Shown: positions 22,905 to 29,946 of the stretch, piece by piece
Layout of the letters: every line of letters starts with the position of its first letter
Numbering within the stretch: position 1 is the stretch's first letter
Source: Prevotella sp. UBA1705
Lineage (GTDB): Bacteria; Bacteroidota; Bacteroidia; Bacteroidales; Bacteroidaceae
Assembly (NCBI GenBank): GCA_002317385.1
Contig: DCJH01000040.1
Span: forward strand, 1 to 31,529
Length of the DNA stretch: 31,529 nt
Direction: 5' to 3'
Notes under the pieces: model-generated
What the model was told of the DNA's origin: nothing
The model's input: only the letters and a program-made list of their open reading frames with translations
Databases searched by the model: none
Made by a program: the position numbers and the translations under genes

Positions 22905-24863
22905 CTAATCGGCCAGACGTAGCCGCAGGCTGTTGAGCACCACGCTCACGCTGGAAAATGCCATAAGCGCGGAGGCCCACATCGGCGTGATCTGGAAGTC
23001 GATGCCGAAGAGGCGGAGCAGTCCGGCGGCCAGGGGGATGCACACAATGTTATAGATAAACGCCCAGAAAAGGTTCTGCCAAATCATCCTGACGGTCTTC
23101 TGACTGAGCCGAACAGCCTCGGGAATGGCCCGCAGGTCATCGGTCATGAGCGTCACCTGAGCCACATCCATGGCCACGTCGGTACCTTTGCCGATGGCGA
23201 TGCTCACGTCGGCGTGGGCCAGCGCCTGCGTGTCGTTGATGCCGTCGCCAATCATCGCCACACGCTTACCCTCGGCCTGGAGCCGCTTCACAAGGTTTTC
23301 CTTGTCCTGCGGAAGCACCTTGCTCTGATAGTGGGCTATGCCGGCCTTGTCGGCCCAGTATTTGGCGGCCTCCTCCTTGTCGCCGCTCATCATATAGACC
23401 TCTATGCCCCGGCTCTGCAACTCGGCCATGGCCTCTCGGGCGTGGGGCTTCAGCGTCTCGCGATCTTCGAGCGGCAGGTCCTCGGCCTTGGTGAAATCAA
23501 TGTTCTGATTGGGGATGGTCAGCGTGCCGGTCTTATCGCTCACCAGTACGTCTACCTTGCGCAGGCGCTCCAACGCCGTGGCATCCTTGATGAGAACTTG
23601 CTTCTGAGCCGCCTTGCCAATGCCCACCATGAGGGCCGTTGGCGTGGCCAGCCCCATGGCGCAGGGACATGCCACCACGAGCACGGCTACCGCACTGAGG
23701 ATGGCCTGCGGCAGATGGGCGCTGCCTCCGATGAGCCACCAGGCCAGGAAGGTGATGAGGGCGATGGCCGCCACCACAGGCACGAACACCCGGGCGGCAC
23801 GGTCCACGATGCGCTGCACGGGGGCTTTGGAGCCCTGCGCCTCCTGCACCATGCGGATGATGTGGGCCAGCGCCGTGTCCTCGCCTATCTGACGGGCCCG
23901 CATGCGGAACTTGCCCTGACTCGGAATGGTGCCCGCCAGCACGCGCGAGCCCACCTTTTTCTCGGCCGGCGTGGGCTCACCGGTGATCATACTTTCGTCT
24001 ATATATGCCGCGTCGGCTGTCATAAACGAGGTGGCCCAGGTCACTTCGCCATCCACAGGAACCTTTTCTCCAGGCCTCACCTCAAGGATGTCGCCTGCCT
24101 CAATGGTCGAGATGGGCACCTCCTGGAGCTCGTCGGCCGAGCCATTGCCCTCTCCTTCGGGTGTGGGCACGGCTGTTTGGCAGATTCTTGCCGTCTTCGG
24201 CGCCATGCCCATGAGCTGTCGGATGCTGCTCGCTGTGCTGTCCTTGGCCTTCTCTTCGAGCAGTCGGCCAGTGAGAACAAAGGTGATAATCATTACGCTG
24301 GCGTCGAAATAGGTGTGCCATTCGATGCCACGGCTCCCCCAGACAGCGTCTCCCCAGAACGTGTTGAACGCGCTGAAGATGAACGCGATGGCCGTAGACA
24401 GGGCCACGAGCGAGTCCATATTGGCCGTGCCGTGGCGGAGTTGCTTCCACGCCGTGGCGTAGAACATCCGGCCGCAATATACCAGGTTGATGACCGATAG
24501 CAACAGACTCACCTGGTTGGCCACGCTGCGACTGCCCACAGGAAGCCATCCCATAGACACGCTCATCACCGCGAGGGCCAGTATCCACGACACGACGGTC
24601 TTACGACGGAGCAGCGTGTATTCGCGCTTCTGTATCTCCTCGACCGAGGTCTCCTTGTCGATGACCAGGTCGTAGCCTATGCCATTGATCTCCTGCTTCA
24701 TGGTCTCAAGCGAGATCTGAGCCGGATCGAACTCCACCAAAGCACTGCGTCCGGGCAGGCTTACCGAGGCATTCTGTATGCCCGGGAGCTCATTGAGCTT
24801 GCGCTCCACATTGGCAGAGCATGAGGCACATGCCATACCAACCACTGGAATTGTCTGTTTCAT
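22905..24863 (-). CDS. copA: P1B-type copper-translocating ATPase, compact form
   Basis: The 652-residue protein is a heavy-metal P-type ATPase, expected to export Cu(I). In order: an HMA metal-binding domain (residues 3-68, GMACASC), transmembrane helices from about 90, an actuator domain with ITGEPTPAEK near 293, the CPC metal site (399-401) in VVACPCAMGLATPTAL, the phosphorylation site D443KTGT, MMSGD (491-495), MIGDGIND (537-544) and the final helices with MAFSSVSVVLNSLRL. Only about 50 residues separate D443 from SGD, where relatives have roughly 150; the nucleotide-binding N domain, with its SEHP and GxG motifs, is not visible. The frame is otherwise intact. Its chaperone gene lies upstream on the same strand. 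Confidence 0.9.
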   Translation of the reverse strand: MKQTIPVVGMACASCSANVERKLNELPGIQNASVSLPGRSALVEFDPAQISLETMKQEINGIGYDLVIDKETSVEEIQKREYTLLRRKTVVSWILALAVMSVSMGWLPVGSRSVANQVSLLLSVINLVYCGRMFYATAWKQLRHGTANMDSLVALSTAIAFIFSAFNTFWGDAVWGSRGIEWHTYFDASVMIITFVLTGRLLEEKAKDSTASSIRQLMGMAPKTARICQTAVPTPEGEGNGSADELQEVPISTIEAGDILEVRPGEKVPVDGEVTWATSFMTADAAYIDESMITGEPTPAEKKVGSRVLAGTIPSQGKFRMRARQIGEDTALAHIIRMVQEAQGSKAPVQRIVDRAARVFVPVVAAIALITFLAWWLIGGSAHLPQAILSAVAVLVVACPCAMGLATPTALMVGIGKAAQKQVLIKDATALERLRKVDVLVSDKTGTLTIPNQNIDFTKAEDLPLEDRETLKPHAREAMAELQSRGIEVYMMSGDKEEAAKYWADKAGIAHYQSKVLPQDKENLVKRLQAEGKRVAMIGDGINDTQALAHADVSIAIGKGTDVAMDVAQVTLMTDDLRAIPEAVRLSQKTVRMIWQNLFWAFIYNIVCIPLAAGLLRLFGIDFQITPMWASALMAFSSVSVVLNSLRLRLAD

Positions 24864-24875
24864 ATTCTATTAAAT

Positions 24876-25095
24876 TGCCTCTCCCCCGGCCCCTCCCCGT
24901 AGGGAGGGGAGTAAAATGTACCGTAGGAGGTGAATTCTGCGCCGAGATTTGTCGGCGAGAGTATAATTATTTTGTGTCTTTTCTTAGAAGATGATCTTCT
25001 TGCTACTATATAACGCCTTCCGCATACCCATGCTACCCCCTATTCCTGAGGTGGGAATCACTCCCCTCCCTCCTGGGGAGGGGAAGGGGGTGAGG
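24876..25095. repeat. Facing pair of G+C-rich repeats between copZ and copA
   Basis: The complement of 24876-24912 and the direct sequence of 25051-25095 share ACTCCCCTCCCT, then GGGGAGGGG and a final G-rich run (GGGGGAG or GGGGGTGAG). The two copies are in opposite orientation about 140 bp apart, and each is itself a small hairpin (CCCCTCCC/GGGAGGGG type). The DNA between them contains a perfect AGAAGAT-G-ATCTTCT palindrome (24986-25000) and a 12-bp match (25002-25013) to repeat array B. Such elements are intergenic, not coding. Confidence 0.75.
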
Positions 25096-25317
25096 CTACA
25101 GTATCATCTCGTAGTGGCCTGCACCGTCTACCGCAGCCTTCATATCTTCGGGCTTCACAGCGGCGGAATCATACTCCACCTTCACGTTCTTGTCGGCCAG
25201 ACTCACCTCGGCGCTCTTCACGCCAGCCAGCGATTGGATGGCCTCCTCTACATGTGCCTTGCAATGTTCGCACTTCATTCCACTCACTTCAAATGTCTTA
25301 ATTTCCATCATATTCAT
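25096..25317 (-). CDS. copZ: Copper chaperone-like HMA domain protein
   Basis: The 73-residue protein is a single heavy-metal-associated domain with the metal-binding loop GMKCEHC (cysteines 16 and 19) and the usual beta-alpha-beta-beta-alpha-beta pattern ending in AAVDGAGHYEMIL. It would bind Cu(I) in the cytoplasm and deliver it to the ATPase encoded downstream. ATGs at the first, third and fourth codons are all possible starts. The promoter lies inside a 39-bp palindrome about 50 bp upstream. About 230 bp of repeat DNA separates it from copA, so co-transcription is likely but not certain. Confidence 0.9.
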   Translation of the reverse strand: MNMMEIKTFEVSGMKCEHCKAHVEEAIQSLAGVKSAEVSLADKNVKVEYDSAAVKPEDMKAAVDGAGHYEMIL

Positions 25318-25360
25318 ATTCTTTATTGTTGTTAAAATAATAATCGGAGCCCTATATCAT

Positions 25361-25399
25361 GATTCACCCTGCAAAGATACTATCTCTGCAGGGTGAATC
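25361..25399 (-). promoter_or_regulatory. copZ promoter embedded in a 39-bp palindrome
   Basis: GATTCACCCTGCA (25361-25373) and TGCAGGGTGAATC (25387-25399) are perfect 13-bp arms. The 13-bp centre contains a further AGATA-C-TATCT palindrome, so 36 of 38 flanking positions are symmetrical. The minus-strand -7 element TATCTTTG (25372-25379) lies within it, and no TTG box is found at 19-21 bp. This is expected of a promoter under direct control of a dimeric regulator. Confidence 0.75.
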
Positions 25400-25469
25400 T
25401 GTTACACAATTATGGATAAATCTTACAAGTTTCGTGAGGCTAAATTATGCGAAACCAGTCAGCATAAGG

Positions 25470-26423
25470 CTATTTCAATACCTTGCGCACACTTCCATCG
25501 CTCATTCTTACGATATTCAAACCTTTGCGAGGAGCAGTCTGAGGCACGCCGTTCATATTATAATAGGTGGCAGAAGAAGTACCATCGTAGTTGTGAGAAG
25601 CTATTCCCGTCGTGACCTTTACCCACTCCGCATTGAATGTAGTCTGCTCAGCGCTCATCTGAGTAAAGCGCTCTACCTCGCCATTCTCGTTCTTCACATA
25701 GAACATCCGGTAGTTGTCGGCAGCTGCCCAATGGAATAAATTCGGTTCAACAACCCTGTATTCCACTGTTTCGGGAGCATACTTTACCGGCGCTCCATAA
25801 TAGTTTCCCAGGAACTGTCCATAGGGCACGATGTTCTCATAGCCGAAGATATGACTCAAAGGATTGCCTAACATCACCACATAGGGATTGGCAATCGAGG
25901 TGTTGTAGGTGATATAGATCTCGCCGACCTGCACTCCTTCCTTATACATTCTGATGTGGCTGGGGCCTCCGTCGGTCCAAGTCAACTCGTAAATCTCACG
26001 TTCTGTACCATTGGCTCGGTCGGTTTCTACCTTGACCAACTCATTGAAGTCATTGTAGGTGCAATGGAAATGACACACGTCTTCACGTCCAGCATTCTTA
26101 TCCAAGCCCATTACAATAGTCTCTTCGCTTATCCGACCATCCGCAAGCACTGCTGTACGAACGTCGTCAAGGCTTGAATTGCCCTCGGAATGAACCTGCT
26201 CTATCTTGTCGGAAGCATAGGTGTAGACATCAGTAAAAGTCTCCGGAGTCTCATCGCTATATGTAAATTGGAAAGCGGTTTTGGCCAACTGCCCCGCCTT
26301 ATTGTATTCAAAACTATAGCTTTGCTGACCATTGGTTACCTTCGAAAGCCTCGAACTACTCTGCGCATAGGCAGCACCCGACAGCAAAAAGACTGCTGTC
26401 GTCATGATGATTTGTCTCTTCAT
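25470..26423 (-). CDS. Secreted protein of unknown function with Prevotella-type C-terminal tail
   Basis: The 317-residue protein has a signal peptide (MTTAVFLLSGAAYAQ) and a body built of short beta-strand repeats of the YSFEYNKAGQLAKTAFQ type, seen in uncharacterised Bacteroidales surface proteins (DUF4595-like, a tentative match). The end, YYNMNGVPQ...KGLNIVRMSDGSVRKVLK, resembles a C-terminal sorting-type tail widespread in Prevotella. It has its own promoter element upstream (26472-26479) and lies between the HMA-AraC regulator and copZ. No metal-binding cluster is visible, so a role in copper handling is not supported by the sequence. Confidence 0.7.
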   Translation of the reverse strand: MKRQIIMTTAVFLLSGAAYAQSSSRLSKVTNGQQSYSFEYNKAGQLAKTAFQFTYSDETPETFTDVYTYASDKIEQVHSEGNSSLDDVRTAVLADGRISEETIVMGLDKNAGREDVCHFHCTYNDFNELVKVETDRANGTEREIYELTWTDGGPSHIRMYKEGVQVGEIYITYNTSIANPYVVMLGNPLSHIFGYENIVPYGQFLGNYYGAPVKYAPETVEYRVVEPNLFHWAAADNYRMFYVKNENGEVERFTQMSAEQTTFNAEWVKVTTGIASHNYDGTSSATYYNMNGVPQTAPRKGLNIVRMSDGSVRKVLK

Positions 26424-26471
26424 GGTGTGTTTTTATTACTAATTTTTCCTATGAATAAATCTTTTAGGCTG

Positions 26472-26479
26472 CAAAATTA
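26472..26479 (-). promoter_or_regulatory. -7 element for the secreted protein gene
   Basis: TAATTTTG on the minus strand, about 50 bp before the start codon. It fits TAnnTTTG; no TTG box is clear upstream. Confidence 0.45.
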
Positions 26480-26562
26480 GCAAAAAAACTCGATATTTAA
26501 GCATGATTCCGGCAGTTTCTTGCCGTAACAAGCTATCCCAGAAGGCCTACCGCATCATGCAG

Positions 26563-27126
26563 CTACAGCTTGTCGAGGCCTATTCTTACCGGCTTTCGGA
26601 GGCCCTTAAACGCAGAAGGTGTCATCCCCGTAACCGCCTTAAACTGATTGGAGAGATAGGCCACACTGGAATAATTCATTTCCAAAGCGATTTCGGTCAG
26701 CGTCATCTCGTTGTAGGTCAGCAGTTCCTTCACGCGCTCGATACGCAGTTCGATGTAGTAGTGCTCTATGGTCTTGCCCTCCACTTCGGAGAAAAGCTTC
26801 GAGAGTCCACTATAGTCTTGGTGAAGCGACTGGGCGAGATAGTCGCTCAGGTTAATAGCCGAGCGGTTGTCGTGATAGTGCACCAGCTTGATGAGTGAGC
26901 TCTTGATGAGGTCGATAGTCTGCCTCCTACGGTCGTCGAGTAGCTCAAAACCGATGTTTTCCAGGCGCTCCTTGATGGTCGAACGCAGGTCGGCTGTAAT
27001 GCCCTCGCTTACCAAAACCTCGCCCAACTCCACGCTCGTGGGGTGCAATCCCAGGTCTTGGAGGGTCTTGTCGACCGCCATTTTACAGCGGTCGCATACC
27101 ATATTCTTAATATAAAGCGTAGTCAT
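26563..27126 (-). CDS. HMA domain-AraC family transcriptional regulator
   Basis: The 187-residue protein combines an N-terminal heavy-metal-associated-like domain (MTTLYIKNMVCDRCKMAV, CxxC cysteines 11 and 14; to about residue 65) with a C-terminal AraC-type double helix-turn-helix (LSDYLAQSLHQDYSGLSKLFSEVEG to YSSVAYLSNQFKAVTGMTPSAFKGL). The open frame extends to 27360, overlapping the upstream MATE gene, but the ATG at 27126 is the natural start. It follows the MATE gene by 17 bp and is probably co-transcribed with it. The layout suggests a metal-sensing activator or repressor of copZ-copA and of its own operon; this is inference. Confidence 0.88.
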   Translation of the reverse strand: MTTLYIKNMVCDRCKMAVDKTLQDLGLHPTSVELGEVLVSEGITADLRSTIKERLENIGFELLDDRRRQTIDLIKSSLIKLVHYHDNRSAINLSDYLAQSLHQDYSGLSKLFSEVEGKTIEHYYIELRIERVKELLTYNEMTLTEIALEMNYSSVAYLSNQFKAVTGMTPSAFKGLRKPVRIGLDKL

Positions 27127-27143
27127 ATCTCTGTGTTTAAAGT

Positions 27144-28517
27144 TTAACTGTTTGCCTCCGCAGCCTCTCTCGCCTGCTGTTCGCGGGCAAATTGGCGAAA
27201 GGTATAGACCATGATGGGAATCGTGACGGCCAGCGAGAGCATGTCGCTCACGGCCTGACACATCTCCACACCGAGCAGCCCGTAGAGCTTGGGCAGCAAG
27301 ATGATGAGCGGAATGAAGAACAATCCCTGTCGCGAAGCGGCCAGGAAGTTGGCCCGCCACGGCTTGCGGCAGGTCTGAGCAAGCATGTTACTGGCCACGA
27401 GAAAGGCGTTGAGCGGGTAGGTGCAGAGCTGCCAGCGCAGCGCTACCACGCCCACGGCAATGACATGAGGGTCGTCGCGGAACACGCCGATGAGCGAACC
27501 GCTAAAGATCCAGCCCAGCACGGCACAGACAATGAGGAATGCAGTGCCCAACTTCACGGTGAACCCGAAGGCCGACCGCAGCCTGTCGTACATACCGGCA
27601 CCATAGCAAAAGCCGCACACGGGCTGGAAACCCTGTCCCAATCCGATAACGGCGGCAAGCACCAACATGGATATTCGGCTCACGATACTCATGCCGGCGA
27701 TGGCCGAATCGCCGTAGACGCCAGCGGCAATATTAAGCATCATGGTGGCCAGACAGGCCAGACCCTGGCGCGAGAGCGACGGACTGCCACCATAGAATAT
27801 CTCTTTCAGCCGGGCCGTCGTGGGCTTGAAGTTGCGGAAATGGATAGCAATGTTCTCGCCGCGACGGGCCATAAAGAAGAGGATGGAGAACGAAACCACC
27901 TGCCCGATGACCGTGGCCATGGCAGCTCCGGCAATCCCAAGCCCGCAGACAAAGATGAGAATAGGGTCGAGCACCACGTTGAGGATGGCGCCGGTAACGA
28001 TGCCATACATGGCGAAAGCGGCGTTGCCCTGAAACCGCATCTGGTTGTTGAGGGTGAGAGACGATGTGAGAAACGGCGCGCCGAGGAGGATAATGCCCAT
28101 GTATTGCTGCGTATAGGGCAGGATAGTAGGCGTGGAGCCCATGAGTCGGGATAGCGGCGTGAGAAACAACTCGCCCAGGATAAGCATCAGCAAACCCGTG
28201 GAGAACGAGAGGAAGAAGCCTGTAGAGGCCATCTTGGTGGCATTGTCACGCCGCTTCGCCCCCAGTTCGCGCGAGATATAGTTGCCCGATCCATGACCGA
28301 AGAAGAAGCCCATGGCCTGCACGAAGAACATCATGGAGAACACGATACCTACGGCCGCCGTGGCCTGCGTGTTGATTTGTCCCACAAAGAAAGTATCGGC
28401 CAGATTATAAAGGCTCGTCACGAGCATCGAAATCATGGTCGGAAGGGCCATCGTCAGAATCACTCTGTGGATGGGTCCCTGTGTTAAGAATGTGTAGTTG
28501 TCTGTATGTCCGTGCAT
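27144..28517 (-). CDS. MATE family efflux transporter
   Basis: The 457-residue protein has about twelve membrane segments and MATE family features: ILTMALPTMISMLVTSLYNLADTFFVGQ at the N-terminus, GSGNYISRELG, and in the second half VIGLGQGFQPVCGFCYGA. It resembles the NorM/DinF-type branch and is clearly different from the pump at 551-1954. It is the first gene of a likely two-gene operon with the HMA-AraC regulator, so its expression may respond to metal. Whether it exports a metal chelate, a drug or another compound cannot be told from sequence. Confidence 0.93.
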   Translation of the reverse strand: MHGHTDNYTFLTQGPIHRVILTMALPTMISMLVTSLYNLADTFFVGQINTQATAAVGIVFSMMFFVQAMGFFFGHGSGNYISRELGAKRRDNATKMASTGFFLSFSTGLLMLILGELFLTPLSRLMGSTPTILPYTQQYMGIILLGAPFLTSSLTLNNQMRFQGNAAFAMYGIVTGAILNVVLDPILIFVCGLGIAGAAMATVIGQVVSFSILFFMARRGENIAIHFRNFKPTTARLKEIFYGGSPSLSRQGLACLATMMLNIAAGVYGDSAIAGMSIVSRISMLVLAAVIGLGQGFQPVCGFCYGAGMYDRLRSAFGFTVKLGTAFLIVCAVLGWIFSGSLIGVFRDDPHVIAVGVVALRWQLCTYPLNAFLVASNMLAQTCRKPWRANFLAASRQGLFFIPLIILLPKLYGLLGVEMCQAVSDMLSLAVTIPIMVYTFRQFAREQQAREAAEANS

Positions 28518-28540
28518 AACTCATTATCCTAAATCAGTTG

Positions 28541-28561
28541 CAAAGATAACAAATTGCAGGG
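28541..28561 (-). promoter_or_regulatory. Promoter of the MATE/HMA-AraC operon with copZ-like half-site
   Basis: Minus strand: CCCTGCA (28555-28561), a 6-bp gap, TATCTTTG (28541-28548). At copZ the same CCCTGCA lies 7 bp before TATCTTTG. The base pair CA following the -7 element is also shared. Confidence 0.55.
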
Positions 28562-28717
28562 ACACAAGGCCCGTCTTTACCTTTTTTCACTCTTCGGACG
28601 GAGGGCCGCCACGACTCTGCCACACCCATACGACAATGCCGAACCAGCGGGAGGCGATTCGGCACGTCATTTCTACAAGACCTGCTGAGGCTCACGCGAA
28701 GCCGCAAGGCCCAGGGC

Positions 28718-29812
28718 TCAACGCTGTTCAAGCAGGGTCTGGACGATGCGCTCGGCCGACCGTCCGTCCCAGCGGTCGGGCAGTCCGGCACTCTTCCACT
28801 CGCCCGACTCCATCTTGCGCAGCTCCTCGCCGAGCTTCCCGGCATCCTCGCCCACCAGTACATTGGTGCCCACCTTCACGGTTTCCTCGTGCTCGGTGTA
28901 GCTGTTGAGGGTGATGCAAGGCACCTGATTGAACGTCGCCTCCTCGGCCACATTGCCCGAGTCGGTGATGATGCCGGCGGCATGGGCGGTGAGATAGGAG
29001 AACTCCAGATAGGGCAGCGGCTCCACCAAGGTAAGCACCTCGCGGCCCATGCGAGCCTGACACTCCTCGACGGCCTCCTTGGCCAGTCCACGCAGCGGCG
29101 CGATGAGCTTCATACCACGGCTATTCTGTGCCAGCGACTCCAGCATGAGCTGCAGGTTTTCGAGGTTGCCGATGAGCACCTTACGGTTCAACGTGAACAC
29201 AATATAGTTCTTTTCCTCCAGCCCTAAGGTGTCGAAGATGGCAGGACGAACCAGTCGGTTGCGGTTGAAACGCATGTTGTCGATAAGCACATTGCCCACC
29301 ATATAGACCTTCGAGAGTTCTGCTCCCTCACGGTTGGCGATGCTGTTGTTGCTCATGCCGGCCGTGAATAGGATGTCGGAAAGGCCGTCGATGACCAACC
29401 GGTTGATCTCCTTGGGCATACGAATATCAAACGAACGCGTGCCGGCAGCCAGGTGGACGAGACGGATGCCCTGCTTCTTGGTCACGATGGCAGTAGCCAT
29501 GGTCGAGGCGAGGTCGTCGACCACAATCACCGTGTCGGTAGGATTCTGCTGGAGATAAGCCTCAAAGGCCGACATCACCTGGCCGGTCAGCTCATTGAGA
29601 TTCACGCAGGTCACGCCCAGAAAGACGTCGGGGCGACGTATCTGCAGGTCCTCAAACAGTCCGCTTTCCAGCGTCGGGTCGTCCTCTGCACCAGAGAACA
29701 CCAGTTTGTAATCAACGTCCTTACCCTGCGTCTTGGCAGTCTCTATTGCACGAATCACGGGTGCCACCTTAATGAAATTGGGGCGGGCGCCACATACTAT
29801 ACATATATTCAT
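28718..29812 (-). CDS. UDP-N-acetylglucosamine 2-epimerase (WecB)-like protein
   Basis: The 364-residue protein has the length and order of segments of the non-hydrolysing UDP-GlcNAc 2-epimerase family, which interconverts UDP-GlcNAc and UDP-ManNAc for surface polysaccharides. Family segments: GARPNFIKVAPVIRAIE (usual GTRPE.IK), VDDLASTMATAI with D100, HLAAGTRSFD, MPKEINR, TLNRK near 207 and TDSGNVAEEA. However, E. coli WecB residues E117, E131 and H213 align with A122, K134 and N209, and the TERPE motif reads TEHEE. The open frame runs to 29950, but the ATG at 29812 (MNICIVCG) is the real start. It may be a relative with another activity. No glycan genes adjoin it. Confidence 0.75.
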   Translation of the reverse strand: MNICIVCGARPNFIKVAPVIRAIETAKTQGKDVDYKLVFSGAEDDPTLESGLFEDLQIRRPDVFLGVTCVNLNELTGQVMSAFEAYLQQNPTDTVIVVDDLASTMATAIVTKKQGIRLVHLAAGTRSFDIRMPKEINRLVIDGLSDILFTAGMSNNSIANREGAELSKVYMVGNVLIDNMRFNRNRLVRPAIFDTLGLEEKNYIVFTLNRKVLIGNLENLQLMLESLAQNSRGMKLIAPLRGLAKEAVEECQARMGREVLTLVEPLPYLEFSYLTAHAAGIITDSGNVAEEATFNQVPCITLNSYTEHEETVKVGTNVLVGEDAGKLGEELRKMESGEWKSAGLPDRWDGRSAERIVQTLLEQR

Positions 29813-29946
29813 ACTATCAATTCTTATATATCGCAAAAGTAATAAAAAAAAACGACAGCCGGAAAACCCCATTCTTAATTTATTGAAAAGCAGGGCTGAA
29901 AAGAGCAAATCCCCTCTGTGGCCGCCTCCCATGGGACGCATGGGAA

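Noticed and set aside
22681..23043. N-terminal extension of the LysR frame
   Set aside because: Contains the promoter and the copA terminator; family proteins start at the position of 22680.
23214..24500. 428-codon plus-strand frame over copA
   Set aside because: Shadow of copA, rich in His/Gly/Arg, with no domain.
27127..27360. N-terminal extension of the HMA-AraC frame
   Set aside because: It overlaps the end of the MATE gene and the HMA domain starts cleanly at the ATG at 27126.
28637..28664. Hairpin TGCCGAA/TTCGGCA after the WecB-like gene
   Set aside because: No T-run follows on the minus strand and the loop is large, so it is not called a terminator.
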